A stretch of 64,000 nt of DNA from Algimonas ampicilliniresistens (GCF_030159955.1 NZ_BSNK01000002.1:1054001-1118000); one strand, 5' to 3'. Numbered from the stretch's first letter, positions 35,630-44,392 are shown. The notes: a model not told the origin generated them from the sequence alone. Program-made: numbers and translations.

Positions 35630-36232
35630 ATGGGACACATCCACGAAACAGCTCTGATGGGCGATGGTGCTACAGCTCACGAGTCGGCTTATGTTGATGC
35701 CAACACTCAAATTGGTGACGGGACAAAAATTTGGCACTTTGCGCACATTCTTTCCGGAACGACGATCGGGAAGAATTGCTCGCTCGGGCAAAATGTTATG
35801 GCTGGACCCGATGTGACGATTGGTGATGGCTGCAAGATCCAAAATAATGTGGCGCTCTATAAGGGCGTGATTTTGGAAGATGGCGTGTTCTGTGGCCCAT
35901 CGATGGTCTTCACCAATGTTACGACGCCTCGCTCTGAAGTCAGTCGCCGGGACGAATATGCGGAAACACTTGTCCGCAAGGGCGCAACGATCGGGGCTAA
36001 TGCAACAATTGTTTGCGGTCATGAGTTAGGCGAATATTGTTTTATTGCAGCTGGGGCAGTGGTTACGAAAAATGTTGTTCCACACGCGGTTATGGCTGGC
36101 GTGCCCGCCAAGCGCATTGGCTGGGCCAGTCATGCAGGTGAAATGCTAAAAGCTGATGCAGATGGCGTTTTGATCTGTCCGCGTACGCAAGATCAGTATG
36201 TGGAGCGTGACGGACGCTTGCACCGATCCTGA
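35630..36232 (+). CDS. wbpD: UDP-amino-uronate N-acetyltransferase (WbpD/WlbB-like)
   Basis: A 200-residue left-handed beta-helix protein with many hexapeptide repeats (IGDGTKIWHFAHI, IGKNCSLGQNVMAG, IGANATIVCG). GPSMVFTNVTTPRSE and VMAGVPAKRIGW are typical of WbpD/WlbB, which N-acetylates the 3-amino group of UDP-GlcNAc3NA. It lies 45 bp after the WbpA-like dehydrogenase. The two intervening steps of that pathway, an oxidase (WbpB) and an aminotransferase (WbpE), are not in the window. Confidence 0.88.
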   Translation: MGHIHETALMGDGATAHESAYVDANTQIGDGTKIWHFAHILSGTTIGKNCSLGQNVMAGPDVTIGDGCKIQNNVALYKGVILEDGVFCGPSMVFTNVTTPRSEVSRRDEYAETLVRKGATIGANATIVCGHELGEYCFIAAGAVVTKNVVPHAVMAGVPAKRIGWASHAGEMLKADADGVLICPRTQDQYVERDGRLHRS

Positions 36233-36271
36233 AGTTCACGACTTTTGTTCAGACCGATATCGGCGGCAATT

Positions 36272-37474
36272 CTATGAAAGGGTCATCAGGAATTGCACCA
36301 ACTCATCAGCTGCGGCGGTGGCGCTAAATCCGGGTGGGCAAGACGCTGGTGCCCGAGCGCCTTTTTCTAGCGACGCAAGCCCCTCCCGCAGGGGCAGTAA
36401 ACTGTCTGGCGCATCGACGAGCGATAGCCAATCCCCGCCTCCGAGATACAGTATCGGTAAGTTCGTTTGACGATACTCCGCATATTTTCCGGGGAGCGCG
36501 TGACTATTTTCGGGCGTGTGTAGCAATAATGCATCGGCTCCGGCTTGAAGTCCTCGCGACCGGGGGAGGGAAACCTGTCCATGCATTGTTACGCGCGCCA
36601 TTGACGGATCATCATTCGACCGTGTTTCCAACATTTGGCGCTCCATCGGACTAAGCTCCCCGGCGATATGAAGATGGATGCGTCTATCACGCCTTTGTTG
36701 GCTTACTTCGTCCAGCACTGATAATGCTGTCTCTAATTTTCGATTTCGATCTGAGAGTATGAAACCGCCAGAATGTACAATGTTCAGATCATATTCTGGA
36801 AGTTGGACGGGTGCGGGCGGGGCATCTGAGAAGTGGCCAATAATGTGTTCGGGAGTTCCGGGCGGCGTATAGTTCCGGATCTCTGACAACACTGCGTCGG
36901 ACACGCCCGTGACAGCATCGACCCCTCGTAAACATCGCCGGGCGAGGAGCCGCTCGACGCCACGGCGCAAAGCAGATTGGGCGAGAACAGCGCGATGAGG
37001 GGCTAGGGTCCATGTATCTCGGAATTCAGCAATCCAGCGGCAATCAAGGGCAGTCTTGAGCATCGGACCCACAATGTGAAGACTCTCAGGTGGGCTGGTC
37101 GTAATGACCCAATCGACGGACAGGTCAGCCGTCTCCAATTGAGTGACTGCACGCCTTGCCCAGCGGATTTCGGGATCAGGCCAAAGCAACCAATTCCGGG
37201 CTAAATTTCTGATGGGCGAATGACGCGAATAGTCCAAGCTACCGACGGTAACCGTCTCTGGATCAGCAGTCTCTCTATAGCGGTCTGTGACCATGTGCGG
37301 GACAACGATATGGTCTGGATGATCTAGGGCGAATGGGCTGACAACAGTAACGCGGTGACCCGCGGAACGAAGCGCATTGGTAAAGAGATAGGGGCGTCGA
37401 GCACCGCCCGATGACTCGGGCGGATAATGTCGCGCGATAATACAAATGTGGATATGCCACTCCAGTTTCGTCAT
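36272..37474 (-). CDS. Glycosyltransferase family 4-like
   Basis: A 400-residue GT-B enzyme. The N-terminus has the GT4 opening IIARHYPPESSGGARRPYLF and WPDPEIRWARRA, and the middle has VDWVITTSPPESLHIVG, as in WbuB/WcaI-like transferases. The C-terminal part (ADALLLHTPENSHALPGKYAEY) holds the donor-binding region. I chose ATG 37474 because the domain starts directly after it. It is convergent with the WbpD-like gene (39-bp gap). It seems to be the last gene of the glycan locus in this window. Confidence 0.82.
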   Translation of the reverse strand: MTKLEWHIHICIIARHYPPESSGGARRPYLFTNALRSAGHRVTVVSPFALDHPDHIVVPHMVTDRYRETADPETVTVGSLDYSRHSPIRNLARNWLLWPDPEIRWARRAVTQLETADLSVDWVITTSPPESLHIVGPMLKTALDCRWIAEFRDTWTLAPHRAVLAQSALRRGVERLLARRCLRGVDAVTGVSDAVLSEIRNYTPPGTPEHIIGHFSDAPPAPVQLPEYDLNIVHSGGFILSDRNRKLETALSVLDEVSQQRRDRRIHLHIAGELSPMERQMLETRSNDDPSMARVTMHGQVSLPRSRGLQAGADALLLHTPENSHALPGKYAEYRQTNLPILYLGGGDWLSLVDAPDSLLPLREGLASLEKGARAPASCPPGFSATAAADELVQFLMTLS

Positions 37475-37777
37475 CCCAACGTAACGACAAAATCTCTCAA
37501 CACCAGATGGGAAGCGCCTTTCTTCCACAAAACATCGAGTGCAGTTTTACAAAAGGTTTTATTTGGATTGAAATATTGTCTCAGCCAGCAAGGTCGCTAG
37601 GACGTCGTTACAGCGCCACCACGAAACATAAGTCATTCGGGACGGGGGAGCCTCTTGGGCCCTTCCCGAATATGGATTGGCTCGAGGGTCTCAACTACCC
37701 GAACGGTCCAGCAATAGCGTCCATGAAAGAGAAAAATCTATGGTGGACAGCTTGCTGAGAAGTGGAGAAGAGCGCTC
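37475..37777. other. Intergenic region upstream of purU
   Basis: No convincing gene is seen in these 303 bases between two divergent genes. The main structure is the GC-rich inverted repeat at 37635-37671. A GGAGAAG ribosome site for purU lies at the right end. The left half is AT-richer and could hold both promoters. Confidence 0.5.
37635..37671 (+). promoter_or_regulatory. Inverted repeat in purU leader
   Basis: ATTCGGGA (37635-37642) and TCCCGAAT (37664-37671) form a perfect 8-bp stem around a 21-base GC-rich loop, about 106 bases before the purU start. It may be an attenuator, an operator for a dimeric regulator, or an RNA leader element. No T-run follows, so it is not a simple terminator. 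Confidence 0.4.
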
Positions 37778-38620
37778 ATGACTAGCTATGTCCTGACCTT
37801 CTCTTGTCTCGACCGCCCTGGAATTGTTGCCAAGGTTACGTCTCTTATTGCCCAACACAGTGGGAACATCACATCGGCACAGCAATTTAATGATCCGGCA
37901 ACAGGTCGTTTTTTCATGCGTGTGGTTTTCGATATGGCGAATGTTGAAACGTTTTCAGCATCGCTATCTTCCATCGCTCAGGAATTATCTTTTGACTGGC
38001 GAATGCGAGATGTCGCAAAGCGGAAACGCGTTTTGATACTCGTTTCTAAGTTCGACCATTGTTTGCTGGACCTTCTTTACAGGGTACGAATTGGCGAGTT
38101 GAGAATGGATGTAGTGAGCGTGGTTTCGAACCATTCCCGCGAGTCTCTTAAATTAAGCAATCTCCACGGCGCCACCTTCCACCATTTGCCCATCACAAGA
38201 TCGACGAAGCTTGACCAAGAATTACAGCTGCGAAATTTGATTGAAGAGACGGGCGCTGATTTCGTTATCCTTGCGCGATACATGCAAATCCTCTCCGACA
38301 GCATGGCGCAATGGTTAGAAGGCAGATGCATCAATATCCATCATAGCTTTTTGCCGGGATTTAAAGGCGCTCGACCCTATCATCAAGCGCACGAGCGTGG
38401 CGTAAAGATGATTGGTGCGACAGCCCACTTCGTCACAGGGGATTTGGATGAAGGTCCGATTATTGCCCAAAATGTAGAACCCATAACCCACCGCGACACC
38501 CCAGCAATGTTGATCGCAAAGGGCCGAGCGATCGAGCAGCGTGTGCTCGCATCTGCTGTCGGCGCACTCATCGAAGATAGGGTGTTTCTCAATGGGCGAC
38601 GAACAGTCGTGTTTGACTGA
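37778..38620 (+). CDS. purU: Formyltetrahydrofolate deformylase
   Basis: A 280-residue protein. The N-terminal ACT domain (FSCLDRPGIVAKVTSLIAQ) is followed by a formyltransferase-type catalytic domain with Asn186 and His188 in INIHHSFLPG and Asp224 in DLDEGPII; length matches PurU. It hydrolyses 10-formyl-THF to formate and THF. The window also contains a sugar N-formyltransferase that uses the same cofactor 10 kb away, so the pairing may reflect folate balance, or be chance. GC is lower than in the glycan genes. Confidence 0.92.
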   Translation: MTSYVLTFSCLDRPGIVAKVTSLIAQHSGNITSAQQFNDPATGRFFMRVVFDMANVETFSASLSSIAQELSFDWRMRDVAKRKRVLILVSKFDHCLLDLLYRVRIGELRMDVVSVVSNHSRESLKLSNLHGATFHHLPITRSTKLDQELQLRNLIEETGADFVILARYMQILSDSMAQWLEGRCINIHHSFLPGFKGARPYHQAHERGVKMIGATAHFVTGDLDEGPIIAQNVEPITHRDTPAMLIAKGRAIEQRVLASAVGALIEDRVFLNGRRTVVFD

Positions 38621-38989
38621 AATCGTCGGTGAATATCTCACCGGAAGTAATGGCCGCGCCCACCATAAAGCCATGCCGGGTATCCTGCGATTATCAGCAT
38701 AGCTCTCAATTAGAGCTGTTCAATTATTCTACCAAATCGATGAACTGTTTTCCTAGCATGGGGGGCGTCTTAGCTCGCTTCGTAAAACATCAAAGTCATC
38801 TCGAAATCCGCCTTCGCTTTATGTTGCCCCGGGCATTCGGCGATCATGGAGTGGTAACTATTCATCGAAGCGTAATAGTCGGTTGGCTCAGTTTAATCTG
38901 ACAAAATCGCGCCGAGCGCTTGCCCGAGCCTGAGGATAACGGCATCACATATCTCAAGATCCCTCTCAATATGGCAATGGGCTGACAAC
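38621..38989. other. Gene-poor spacer with a short inverted repeat
   Basis: No gene is supported in these 369 bases. AGCTCT (38701-38706) and AGAGCT (38712-38717) form a perfect 6-bp stem with a CAATT loop, followed by a T-rich but interrupted stretch; it could be a weak purU terminator. Confidence 0.4.
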
Positions 38990-39325
38990 ATGGAATATAA
39001 AAAGATCGACGATCGGCTGAGTGTGTCAGGACAGCTGAGCCCAAACGACCTCGCAGAACTCAAAGCCAATGGCGTGTCTGTTGTTATTAACAATCGACCA
39101 GACGGCGAACAGGCGGACCAGCCCGCCTCAGATGCTTTGGCGGCCGCGGCACGTGAGCTGGGCTTAACTTACCATTATATTCCAGTCGTTCCGGGGCAGG
39201 CCAATCTCGCTGATGCTCAACGGATGACCCAAATTGTCGAAGCGTCCGGTGATTGGGTCCACGCATTTTGCCGTACGGGCAACCGTTCTTCCAACCTATG
39301 GGCCATGGGACGGTCGCAAGGTTGA
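38990..39325 (+). CDS. DUF442/TIGR01244 sulfurtransferase-like phosphatase-fold protein
   Basis: A 111-residue single-domain protein. YKKIDDRLSVSGQLSPNDL, then VVINNRPDGEQADQP and the active-site loop FCRTGNRSSNLWAMG (Cys-x5-Arg) are typical of the DUF442 domain, found alone or fused to beta-lactamase-like persulfide dioxygenases. It probably handles persulfide or sulfide. It lies 37 bp before a SulP transporter gene, so the two likely form a sulfur-related pair. Confidence 0.85.
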   Translation: MEYKKIDDRLSVSGQLSPNDLAELKANGVSVVINNRPDGEQADQPASDALAAAARELGLTYHYIPVVPGQANLADAQRMTQIVEASGDWVHAFCRTGNRSSNLWAMGRSQG

Positions 39326-39362
39326 GCCCCATGCAGTCACCAATTCTGCCGTGGGCCATGAT

Positions 39363-41114
39363 GTGAAACTTGCTTCTGGAATAAAGCGTTTTTTCCCTAT
39401 CTTACAATGGGGACGGGATTACCGCGCCGATACATTTGTCAATGATGGACTAGCGGCGCTGATCGTGACCATCATGCTGATTCCGCAATCGCTGGCCTAT
39501 GCGCTGCTGGCAGGATTGCCGCCTCAGGTCGGTCTGTATGCCTCTATCCTGCCTCTCGTCGCCTATGCGGTTTTCGGGACGAGTCGCGCGCTAGCTGTCG
39601 GTCCGGTCGCGGTCATCTCGCTGATGACGGCAGCCGCCGCCGGAAATCTAGCGGCTCAAGGGTCACCGGAATATTTGGCAATCGCCATCCTGCTCGCCTT
39701 GATTTCCGGTATTATGCTATTGTTAATGGGCGTTTTCCGGATGGGTTTCGTCGCAAACTTTCTGAGTCATCCGGTGATTTCTGGATTCATCACTGCATCC
39801 GGTATTTTGATCGCCGTTAGTCAACTCAAGCACATTTTGGGGGTTCAGGTTTCCGGCCATAACCTGATCGAAATTGGATCCTCACTACTGGCTAAAATCG
39901 ACGACACAAACCTACCGACCTTGATCATCGGGGCCGTGTCGACCCTGTTTTTGTTCTGGGTGCGGGGCAATCTGAAACCTCTATTCATGAAAATCGGGCT
40001 GTCAGAGAAATCGGCCAACATAGCCTCTCGGATTGGACCGGTGATCGCTGTGGTGGTCGCAATTTCGACCGTTGCATTGCTGAGACTTGACACTCAGGGC
40101 GTGGCGATTGTTGGCCGTATACCTGAAGGGCTCCCGCCCCTTACCGTGCCCGACTTTGACATGGGTCTTTGGATTAGTCTGCTCGGTTCATCCTTCGTAA
40201 TTGCGTTGATTGGTTTTGTAGAATCTGTGTCAGTCGCTCAAACACTTGCGGCTAAGAAGCGCCAGCGCATCGACCCGGATCAGGAACTCGTCGGTCTTGG
40301 TGCAGCGAATGTGGCAGCGGCCTTTTCGGGGGGCTATCCTGTGACAGGTGGATTTGCGCGCTCAGCCGTCAATTTTGATGCAGGGGCAGAAACGCCAGCG
40401 GCTGGAGCGTTGACAGCGATAGGTATAGCATTGGCGACGTTGTTCTTAACGCCGCTGCTCTATTTCCTTCCGATTGCCACCCTTGCTGCGACGATCATCG
40501 TGGCCGTTCTGTCTTTGGTGAATATTGGCGATATCCGGGAAGCTTGGACCTACAGCAAGAGTGATTTCGCTGCCATGACAGCAACCATTGCGATGACATT
40601 GTTGGTCGGAGTGGAAGCTGGTGTGTTTGCAGGTGTGATCTTGTCAATCGCGCTGTTCCTCTACCGTTCGTCTCGACCACATTTCGCTATTGTTGGCCAA
40701 GTCCGCGATACAGAACATTTCCGCAATGTTGCGCGTCATGATGTTTGGACCAATCCTCGTTTGGTCTCGATCCGCATTGACGAGTCACTCTATTTCGCCA
40801 ACGCACGCTATCTAGAGGACACGATTTACGATTTGGCCCTATCGAGTGACACAGTCGAACATGTCGTCCTGATGTGTTCTGCGGTCAACGCGATCGACCT
40901 GTCCGCGCTGGAAAGCCTCGAGGCGATAAATGATCGCCTGCAATCGGCGGGAGTTTTGCTGCATCTGTCTGAAGTTAAGGGGCCTGTGATGGACCGGCTA
41001 AAGCGCTCGCATTTGTTAGAGCGCCTGAGTGGAAAGGTCTTCCAATCGCAGATGGATGCAATACGTGGGACCACAGATACGGCACATGGAACAGTCCTAG
41101 ACTATCACCTTTGA
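39363..41114 (+). CDS. SulP family anion permease with STAS domain
   Basis: A 583-residue membrane protein. I chose GTG 39363 (VKLASGIKRFF) because the SulP start follows at once; the frame is open further up, inside the DUF442 gene. AALIVTIMLIPQSLAYALLAGLPPQVGLYASILP is the family signature region around TM1, and ESVSVAQTLA and GGYPVTGGFARSAVN lie later. A cytosolic STAS domain fills about the last 150 residues. SulP proteins carry sulfate, bicarbonate or other anions; the DUF442 neighbour suggests sulfate or another sulfur anion. Confidence 0.9.
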   Translation: MKLASGIKRFFPILQWGRDYRADTFVNDGLAALIVTIMLIPQSLAYALLAGLPPQVGLYASILPLVAYAVFGTSRALAVGPVAVISLMTAAAAGNLAAQGSPEYLAIAILLALISGIMLLLMGVFRMGFVANFLSHPVISGFITASGILIAVSQLKHILGVQVSGHNLIEIGSSLLAKIDDTNLPTLIIGAVSTLFLFWVRGNLKPLFMKIGLSEKSANIASRIGPVIAVVVAISTVALLRLDTQGVAIVGRIPEGLPPLTVPDFDMGLWISLLGSSFVIALIGFVESVSVAQTLAAKKRQRIDPDQELVGLGAANVAAAFSGGYPVTGGFARSAVNFDAGAETPAAGALTAIGIALATLFLTPLLYFLPIATLAATIIVAVLSLVNIGDIREAWTYSKSDFAAMTATIAMTLLVGVEAGVFAGVILSIALFLYRSSRPHFAIVGQVRDTEHFRNVARHDVWTNPRLVSIRIDESLYFANARYLEDTIYDLALSSDTVEHVVLMCSAVNAIDLSALESLEAINDRLQSAGVLLHLSEVKGPVMDRLKRSHLLERLSGKVFQSQMDAIRGTTDTAHGTVLDYHL

Positions 41115-41636
41115 ACTACGGCCTTTGTTCGGCTGCCGAGTTGTTTAGGTCCTGACGTGCCCATTAAGTGGTTCTTCATAGGCGAAATAGCCAAAAGCCG
41201 GAACATTCATGATAGGCCACTTTTAAGAGTGACGCTCGGTCCGAAAAGAATACTCGAAGCTTATGCAATGCGAGCAACGCTCGTTTGTACGCTGTCTACC
41301 ACGCTCCACTATTGAGACCGAATTGCTGAAGTTCTTGCAACGGGTTTCGTAAACATCTCTAACATGTCTCGTCTCGTCTCGACGATCTGTGGATTGGGTG
41401 CATGAATGCCGTATGAGCTAACGCTCGCGACACGTGACTTCTCGTGGTTTCCTTTTTCTAAGGTAGTAAAGTACACTTTGTATTTCTCGTGGGCATGGTT
41501 CTGAAATTAGAACATGAGGAATTAAAGCGAGAGAACACTTAGACAAGTTGACGGTATAGAGGTTTAAGAAAACCTGTAGTCACATGCCGTCTATATGGGC
41601 ATGCTAAACACGATGAAATTTAAATATGAGGTCGCG
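41115..41636. other. AT-rich gene-poor spacer before serine hydrolase
   Basis: No gene is seen in these 522 bases. They hold a small hairpin CGAGC-AAC-GCTCG (41271-41283) followed by TTTGT, a triple GTCTC repeat near 41366-41380, the palindrome GTTCT-N6-AGAAC (41498-41513) and AGGTTT-N4-AAACCT (41560-41575). The last two are candidate operators. GC is clearly lower than in the rest of the window. Confidence 0.4.
41560..41575 (+). promoter_or_regulatory. Inverted repeat AGGTTT-N4-AAACCT
   Basis: A perfect 6-bp dyad 61 bases before the likely ATG of the serine hydrolase gene, just after a TTGACG (41548-41553) that resembles a -35 element. It may be an operator for a local regulator. Confidence 0.25.
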
Positions 41637-43283
41637 ATGAGGTTCTGTACTTTACTTAGTTTATTCGTGGTTGTGTTGCTGACATCATATTCTAGCTCAG
41701 CACAGACATTCTCGAGCAATTCTGTCGATCAAATCGTTGAAGAATATCGTGGAGATGAGACGCCTGGACTCGCGATAGGCATCGTGCGTGATCAGCAAGT
41801 AATATATGAGCGTTATATTGGTTTGGCCGACTTAGAACATCAAGTACCGATTAAAAAGGCAACGCGTTTTAATATAGCGTCAAATGCAAAACAATTCACG
41901 GCTCTTGCCCTTCAGGTTTTAGTTGAAGACGGAAAGGTGTCCCTTGATGATGACATAAGGATATTCTTTCCTGATCTATACAAGAATGTTGATGATCCAA
42001 TTCTTGTTCGGCACCTGCTGAACCATTCGAGCGGTATCAGGGACGTCTATGATCTGTGGGCCATTTCGGGCATCACATGGTGGCAGGAATTTATCGGTAA
42101 TGCGGACGCGATGGCGCTGTTAACGCGACAAAATGATCTAAATTTCGAACCCGGAACTCAGTTTCTATACAGCAATTCGAACTACATCCTACTCGCTGAG
42201 ATTATAGCCAAAGTTTCCGGTAAAACGTTTTCGAAATACGCAGCCTCTATGTTTGAAGCGCTTGAGTTGAGAGACACAGGATTCACTGACAGCTATATGG
42301 ATGTCATTCCTAATCGTGCTCGCGGTTATGGCAATTTCGGTCAATGGGTCGCTTTTCCAGCCGTAACAAACTTTTCCGGTGACGGTTGGTTGTACACAAC
42401 GCTGGAAGATCAGCTCAATTATGAGATTGCCTTGCAATCAAAGGGGATCAAGGCCTTTGACGATCCGTTGAGGCAGTCCCAGGCTCTTGTTCCGGGCAGC
42501 ACCATAGATAAATATGGTTACGGATTGGAACACTCCACTTACCGCGGCACACATCACATCTATCATGATGGCTCAACAGGGGCTTTGAACGCTAGTTTTT
42601 CTCGCTTCCCTGAGGAGAATCTCAGTATTCTCGCGATTAGCAATAACGGTCAAATTTCAACGCGAAACATCACTGATAAAATTACGGATGTTGTTCTAGG
42701 CGAGACACTAAGAACGTATCCAAAAAAATGGAATCCTGAGGCACTTTATAATAGGCCCGCCAATAGTTCCGTTGTTGGATACTATGACAGTAACACAAGC
42801 CGCCCACTATTCCATATTGTCGAGCGGAATGGCGAGTTGTGGAGAGAGATGGAGGGTCTCAATCCAGTGAAATTACTGCATCAGACAGGCAATATTTTCT
42901 ATTATGAAAGCAACCCTGACTGGCGCGTGGTTTTCGATAAAAATGAAGATGGAACCAAACGTTTTACTATTTATTTCGTTTCTAGTGACCCCTTGGAAGC
43001 TGTAAATGTGGATGTGTCTTCAAATACCTTGTCGTATAAGCAGATGTTTGTTGGTGCCTACGCAAACCCTGAAACAAGTGCTGAGCTTACAATAGAGCTG
43101 GATTCAAATAACGCGCTCATTTTGCATGCTCTTGGAAATCAGATGCCTTTGGACATGAAGATTAAAGATTCGTTCCGGGCTTTCGGATATCGTTTCAAAG
43201 TGAAGAGAGCGGATAACGGCAAGGTAGATTCAATTCTCCTTAATAATGACCGACTTAGAAACGTGCGTTTCTCTCGACGTTAA
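41637..43283 (+). CDS. Exported serine hydrolase (beta-lactamase class C/PBP-like)
   Basis: A 548-residue protein. I chose ATG 41637, with GAGG upstream and a clean signal peptide (MRFCTLLSLFVVVLLTSYSSSA); ATGs at 41595 and 41613 are in frame. The serine beta-lactamase/DD-peptidase motifs are SNAK (Ser82, Lys85), YSN (Tyr178-Asn180) and HDG (310-312). The last 190 residues look like a lipocalin-type beta domain. Likely a periplasmic or secreted esterase/peptidase. It stands alone between gene-poor, AT-rich spacers, with a more A/T-rich third codon base than its neighbours, which suggests horizontal transfer. Confidence 0.87.
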   Translation: MRFCTLLSLFVVVLLTSYSSSAQTFSSNSVDQIVEEYRGDETPGLAIGIVRDQQVIYERYIGLADLEHQVPIKKATRFNIASNAKQFTALALQVLVEDGKVSLDDDIRIFFPDLYKNVDDPILVRHLLNHSSGIRDVYDLWAISGITWWQEFIGNADAMALLTRQNDLNFEPGTQFLYSNSNYILLAEIIAKVSGKTFSKYAASMFEALELRDTGFTDSYMDVIPNRARGYGNFGQWVAFPAVTNFSGDGWLYTTLEDQLNYEIALQSKGIKAFDDPLRQSQALVPGSTIDKYGYGLEHSTYRGTHHIYHDGSTGALNASFSRFPEENLSILAISNNGQISTRNITDKITDVVLGETLRTYPKKWNPEALYNRPANSSVVGYYDSNTSRPLFHIVERNGELWREMEGLNPVKLLHQTGNIFYYESNPDWRVVFDKNEDGTKRFTIYFVSSDPLEAVNVDVSSNTLSYKQMFVGAYANPETSAELTIELDSNNALILHALGNQMPLDMKIKDSFRAFGYRFKVKRADNGKVDSILLNNDRLRNVRFSRR

Positions 43284-43784
43284 CGCGGCGCTTTATTGCG
43301 TATGCTTTCCCATTCATAACGATCAAGGCGAGTTGATTGCCTATTCCGGGTGATGGGCGAGCGATGATCTACCGGAGGACACATCGCGCCATCTTTCGCC
43401 AAAAAGGTTTGAGAAGAGCAAAGCGCTTACAGTCTGCGCTGTGTCCTGGAGTAAGGACGATACAGTCGTAAGTGTTGAAGGGCTCTAGTCGGCCATGCGA
43501 TTACACGTCGCCGACATCCCTTGCGTTTCGACGTTCGGCGATAGCGTTTCTGAGGCGAAAGCCATCGGCTCATGAACACAACATTGATGAGGATGAATGC
43601 GGTCGGGCCGGGATGACCTCATCGTTGGTAAACCCGCCGCGATGAGCGACGAGATCATGGACACGCTGCCGAGCTATCAAGGTAACCGTAAAACGACTGT
43701 TGAATCTCCCATTGGGGATCTCTTTTTCATCCGGTGCTCACCGAAAGTGTTTCGGAGTCTTCGCGCCTAGCAATCTGAGAAAAA
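43284..43784. other. Gene-poor spacer, possibly decayed sequence
   Basis: No well-supported gene is seen in these 501 bases. There is a 57-codon frame at 43597-43770 (see separate entry) and otherwise broken frames. The region lies between a foreign-looking hydrolase gene and a tRNA gene and may be remnant island DNA. I found no direct repeat of the tRNA 3' end. Confidence 0.4.
43597..43770 (+). CDS. Possible 57-aa small ORF
   Basis: ATG 43597 follows a stop and a GAGG-like ribosome site and opens 57 codons to TAG 43770. The peptide includes MSDEIMDTLPSYQG and has no recognised domain. It could be a fragment of a decayed gene or chance. Confidence 0.2.
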   Translation: MRSGRDDLIVGKPAAMSDEIMDTLPSYQGNRKTTVESPIGDLFFIRCSPKVFRSLRA

Positions 43785-43860
43785 TGGTGCCCCCACACGG
43801 ACTCGAACCGCGGACCCCCTGATTACAAATCAGGTGCTCTACCAGCTGAGCTATAGGGGC
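43785..43860 (-). tRNA. tRNA-Thr (anticodon TGT)
   Basis: Read on the minus strand this is a complete 76-base cloverleaf. The acceptor stem is GCCCCTA with TGGGGGC and includes one G-T wobble; the D arm is GCTCAGCTGGTAGAGC. The anticodon arm is CCTGA-TTTGTAA-TCAGG with TGT, the T arm contains GGTTCGAGTCC, and CCA is encoded. Threonine codon ACA is read. Its 3' end faces the gene-poor region and serine hydrolase to the left. Confidence 0.97.
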
Positions 43861-43948
43861 TGACCAGGAGCGCGCCAATAAGACGCGTTCCGAAGTCTGG
43901 CAAGCCCTCGTTTCAGTCTTTTTTCAGATCTAAACGAGGGCAACGCAG

Positions 43949-44392
43949 TTAGGCGTCGACGGCGTCTTTTCCGCGGAAGGCAGAGTAGATGGCCGCCATA
44001 ATCAGATAGCCAACCAGCATATGACCGAAGTCGATCAGAAAGCCCGTCAGTGAGTAGCCTGTGTAGATGCAGGCATAGGCAAGAACCGGTGCGACGATTG
44101 TGATGACCAGCCAGAATGCGGTCTTCAGGCTAGCGGGCAGGCGCTTCACGCCAGCTAGGTTCAGAACCATGAGTAAGCCGATGGCTTGGGCGAGTGTGAT
44201 CAGCAGGGCATAGAATAGCCACATGGCCATACCCATTTCCGCCATTCGCGCTTCTGCCATAGCTTCTGTCACACCAGACGCAGCCTGCCATGGGTCGGCA
44301 AATAACAGTCCATACCAAAGCGAACCGAGTATGAAGAAGGCAATGGTCGCGGCAATAACGGCGAGCCAGGATGTGTTGAAGATTTTCGGCAT
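43949..44392 (-). CDS. DUF1761 membrane protein
   Basis: A 147-residue protein with four hydrophobic segments. I chose ATG 44392, which has a GGGGG ribosome site 5 bases upstream and begins MPKIFNTSW. WLAVIAATIAFFILGSLWYGLLF is the typical opening of DUF1761, and a conserved central MAEMGMAMWL stretch follows. Function is not known. It is divergent from a CPBP protease gene. Confidence 0.8.
   Translation of the reverse strand: MPKIFNTSWLAVIAATIAFFILGSLWYGLLFADPWQAASGVTEAMAEARMAEMGMAMWLFYALLITLAQAIGLLMVLNLAGVKRLPASLKTAFWLVITIVAPVLAYACIYTGYSLTGFLIDFGHMLVGYLIMAAIYSAFRGKDAVDA

Noticed and set aside
41498-41513. LexA-type SOS box near the serine hydrolase
   Set aside because: The element is an inverted repeat (GTTCT-N6-AGAAC), whereas alphaproteobacterial LexA boxes are direct GTTC-N7-GTTC repeats.
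43740-43870. Attachment-site duplication of the tRNA-Thr 3' end
   Set aside because: I found no second copy of the tRNA end near the serine hydrolase or in the spacers.
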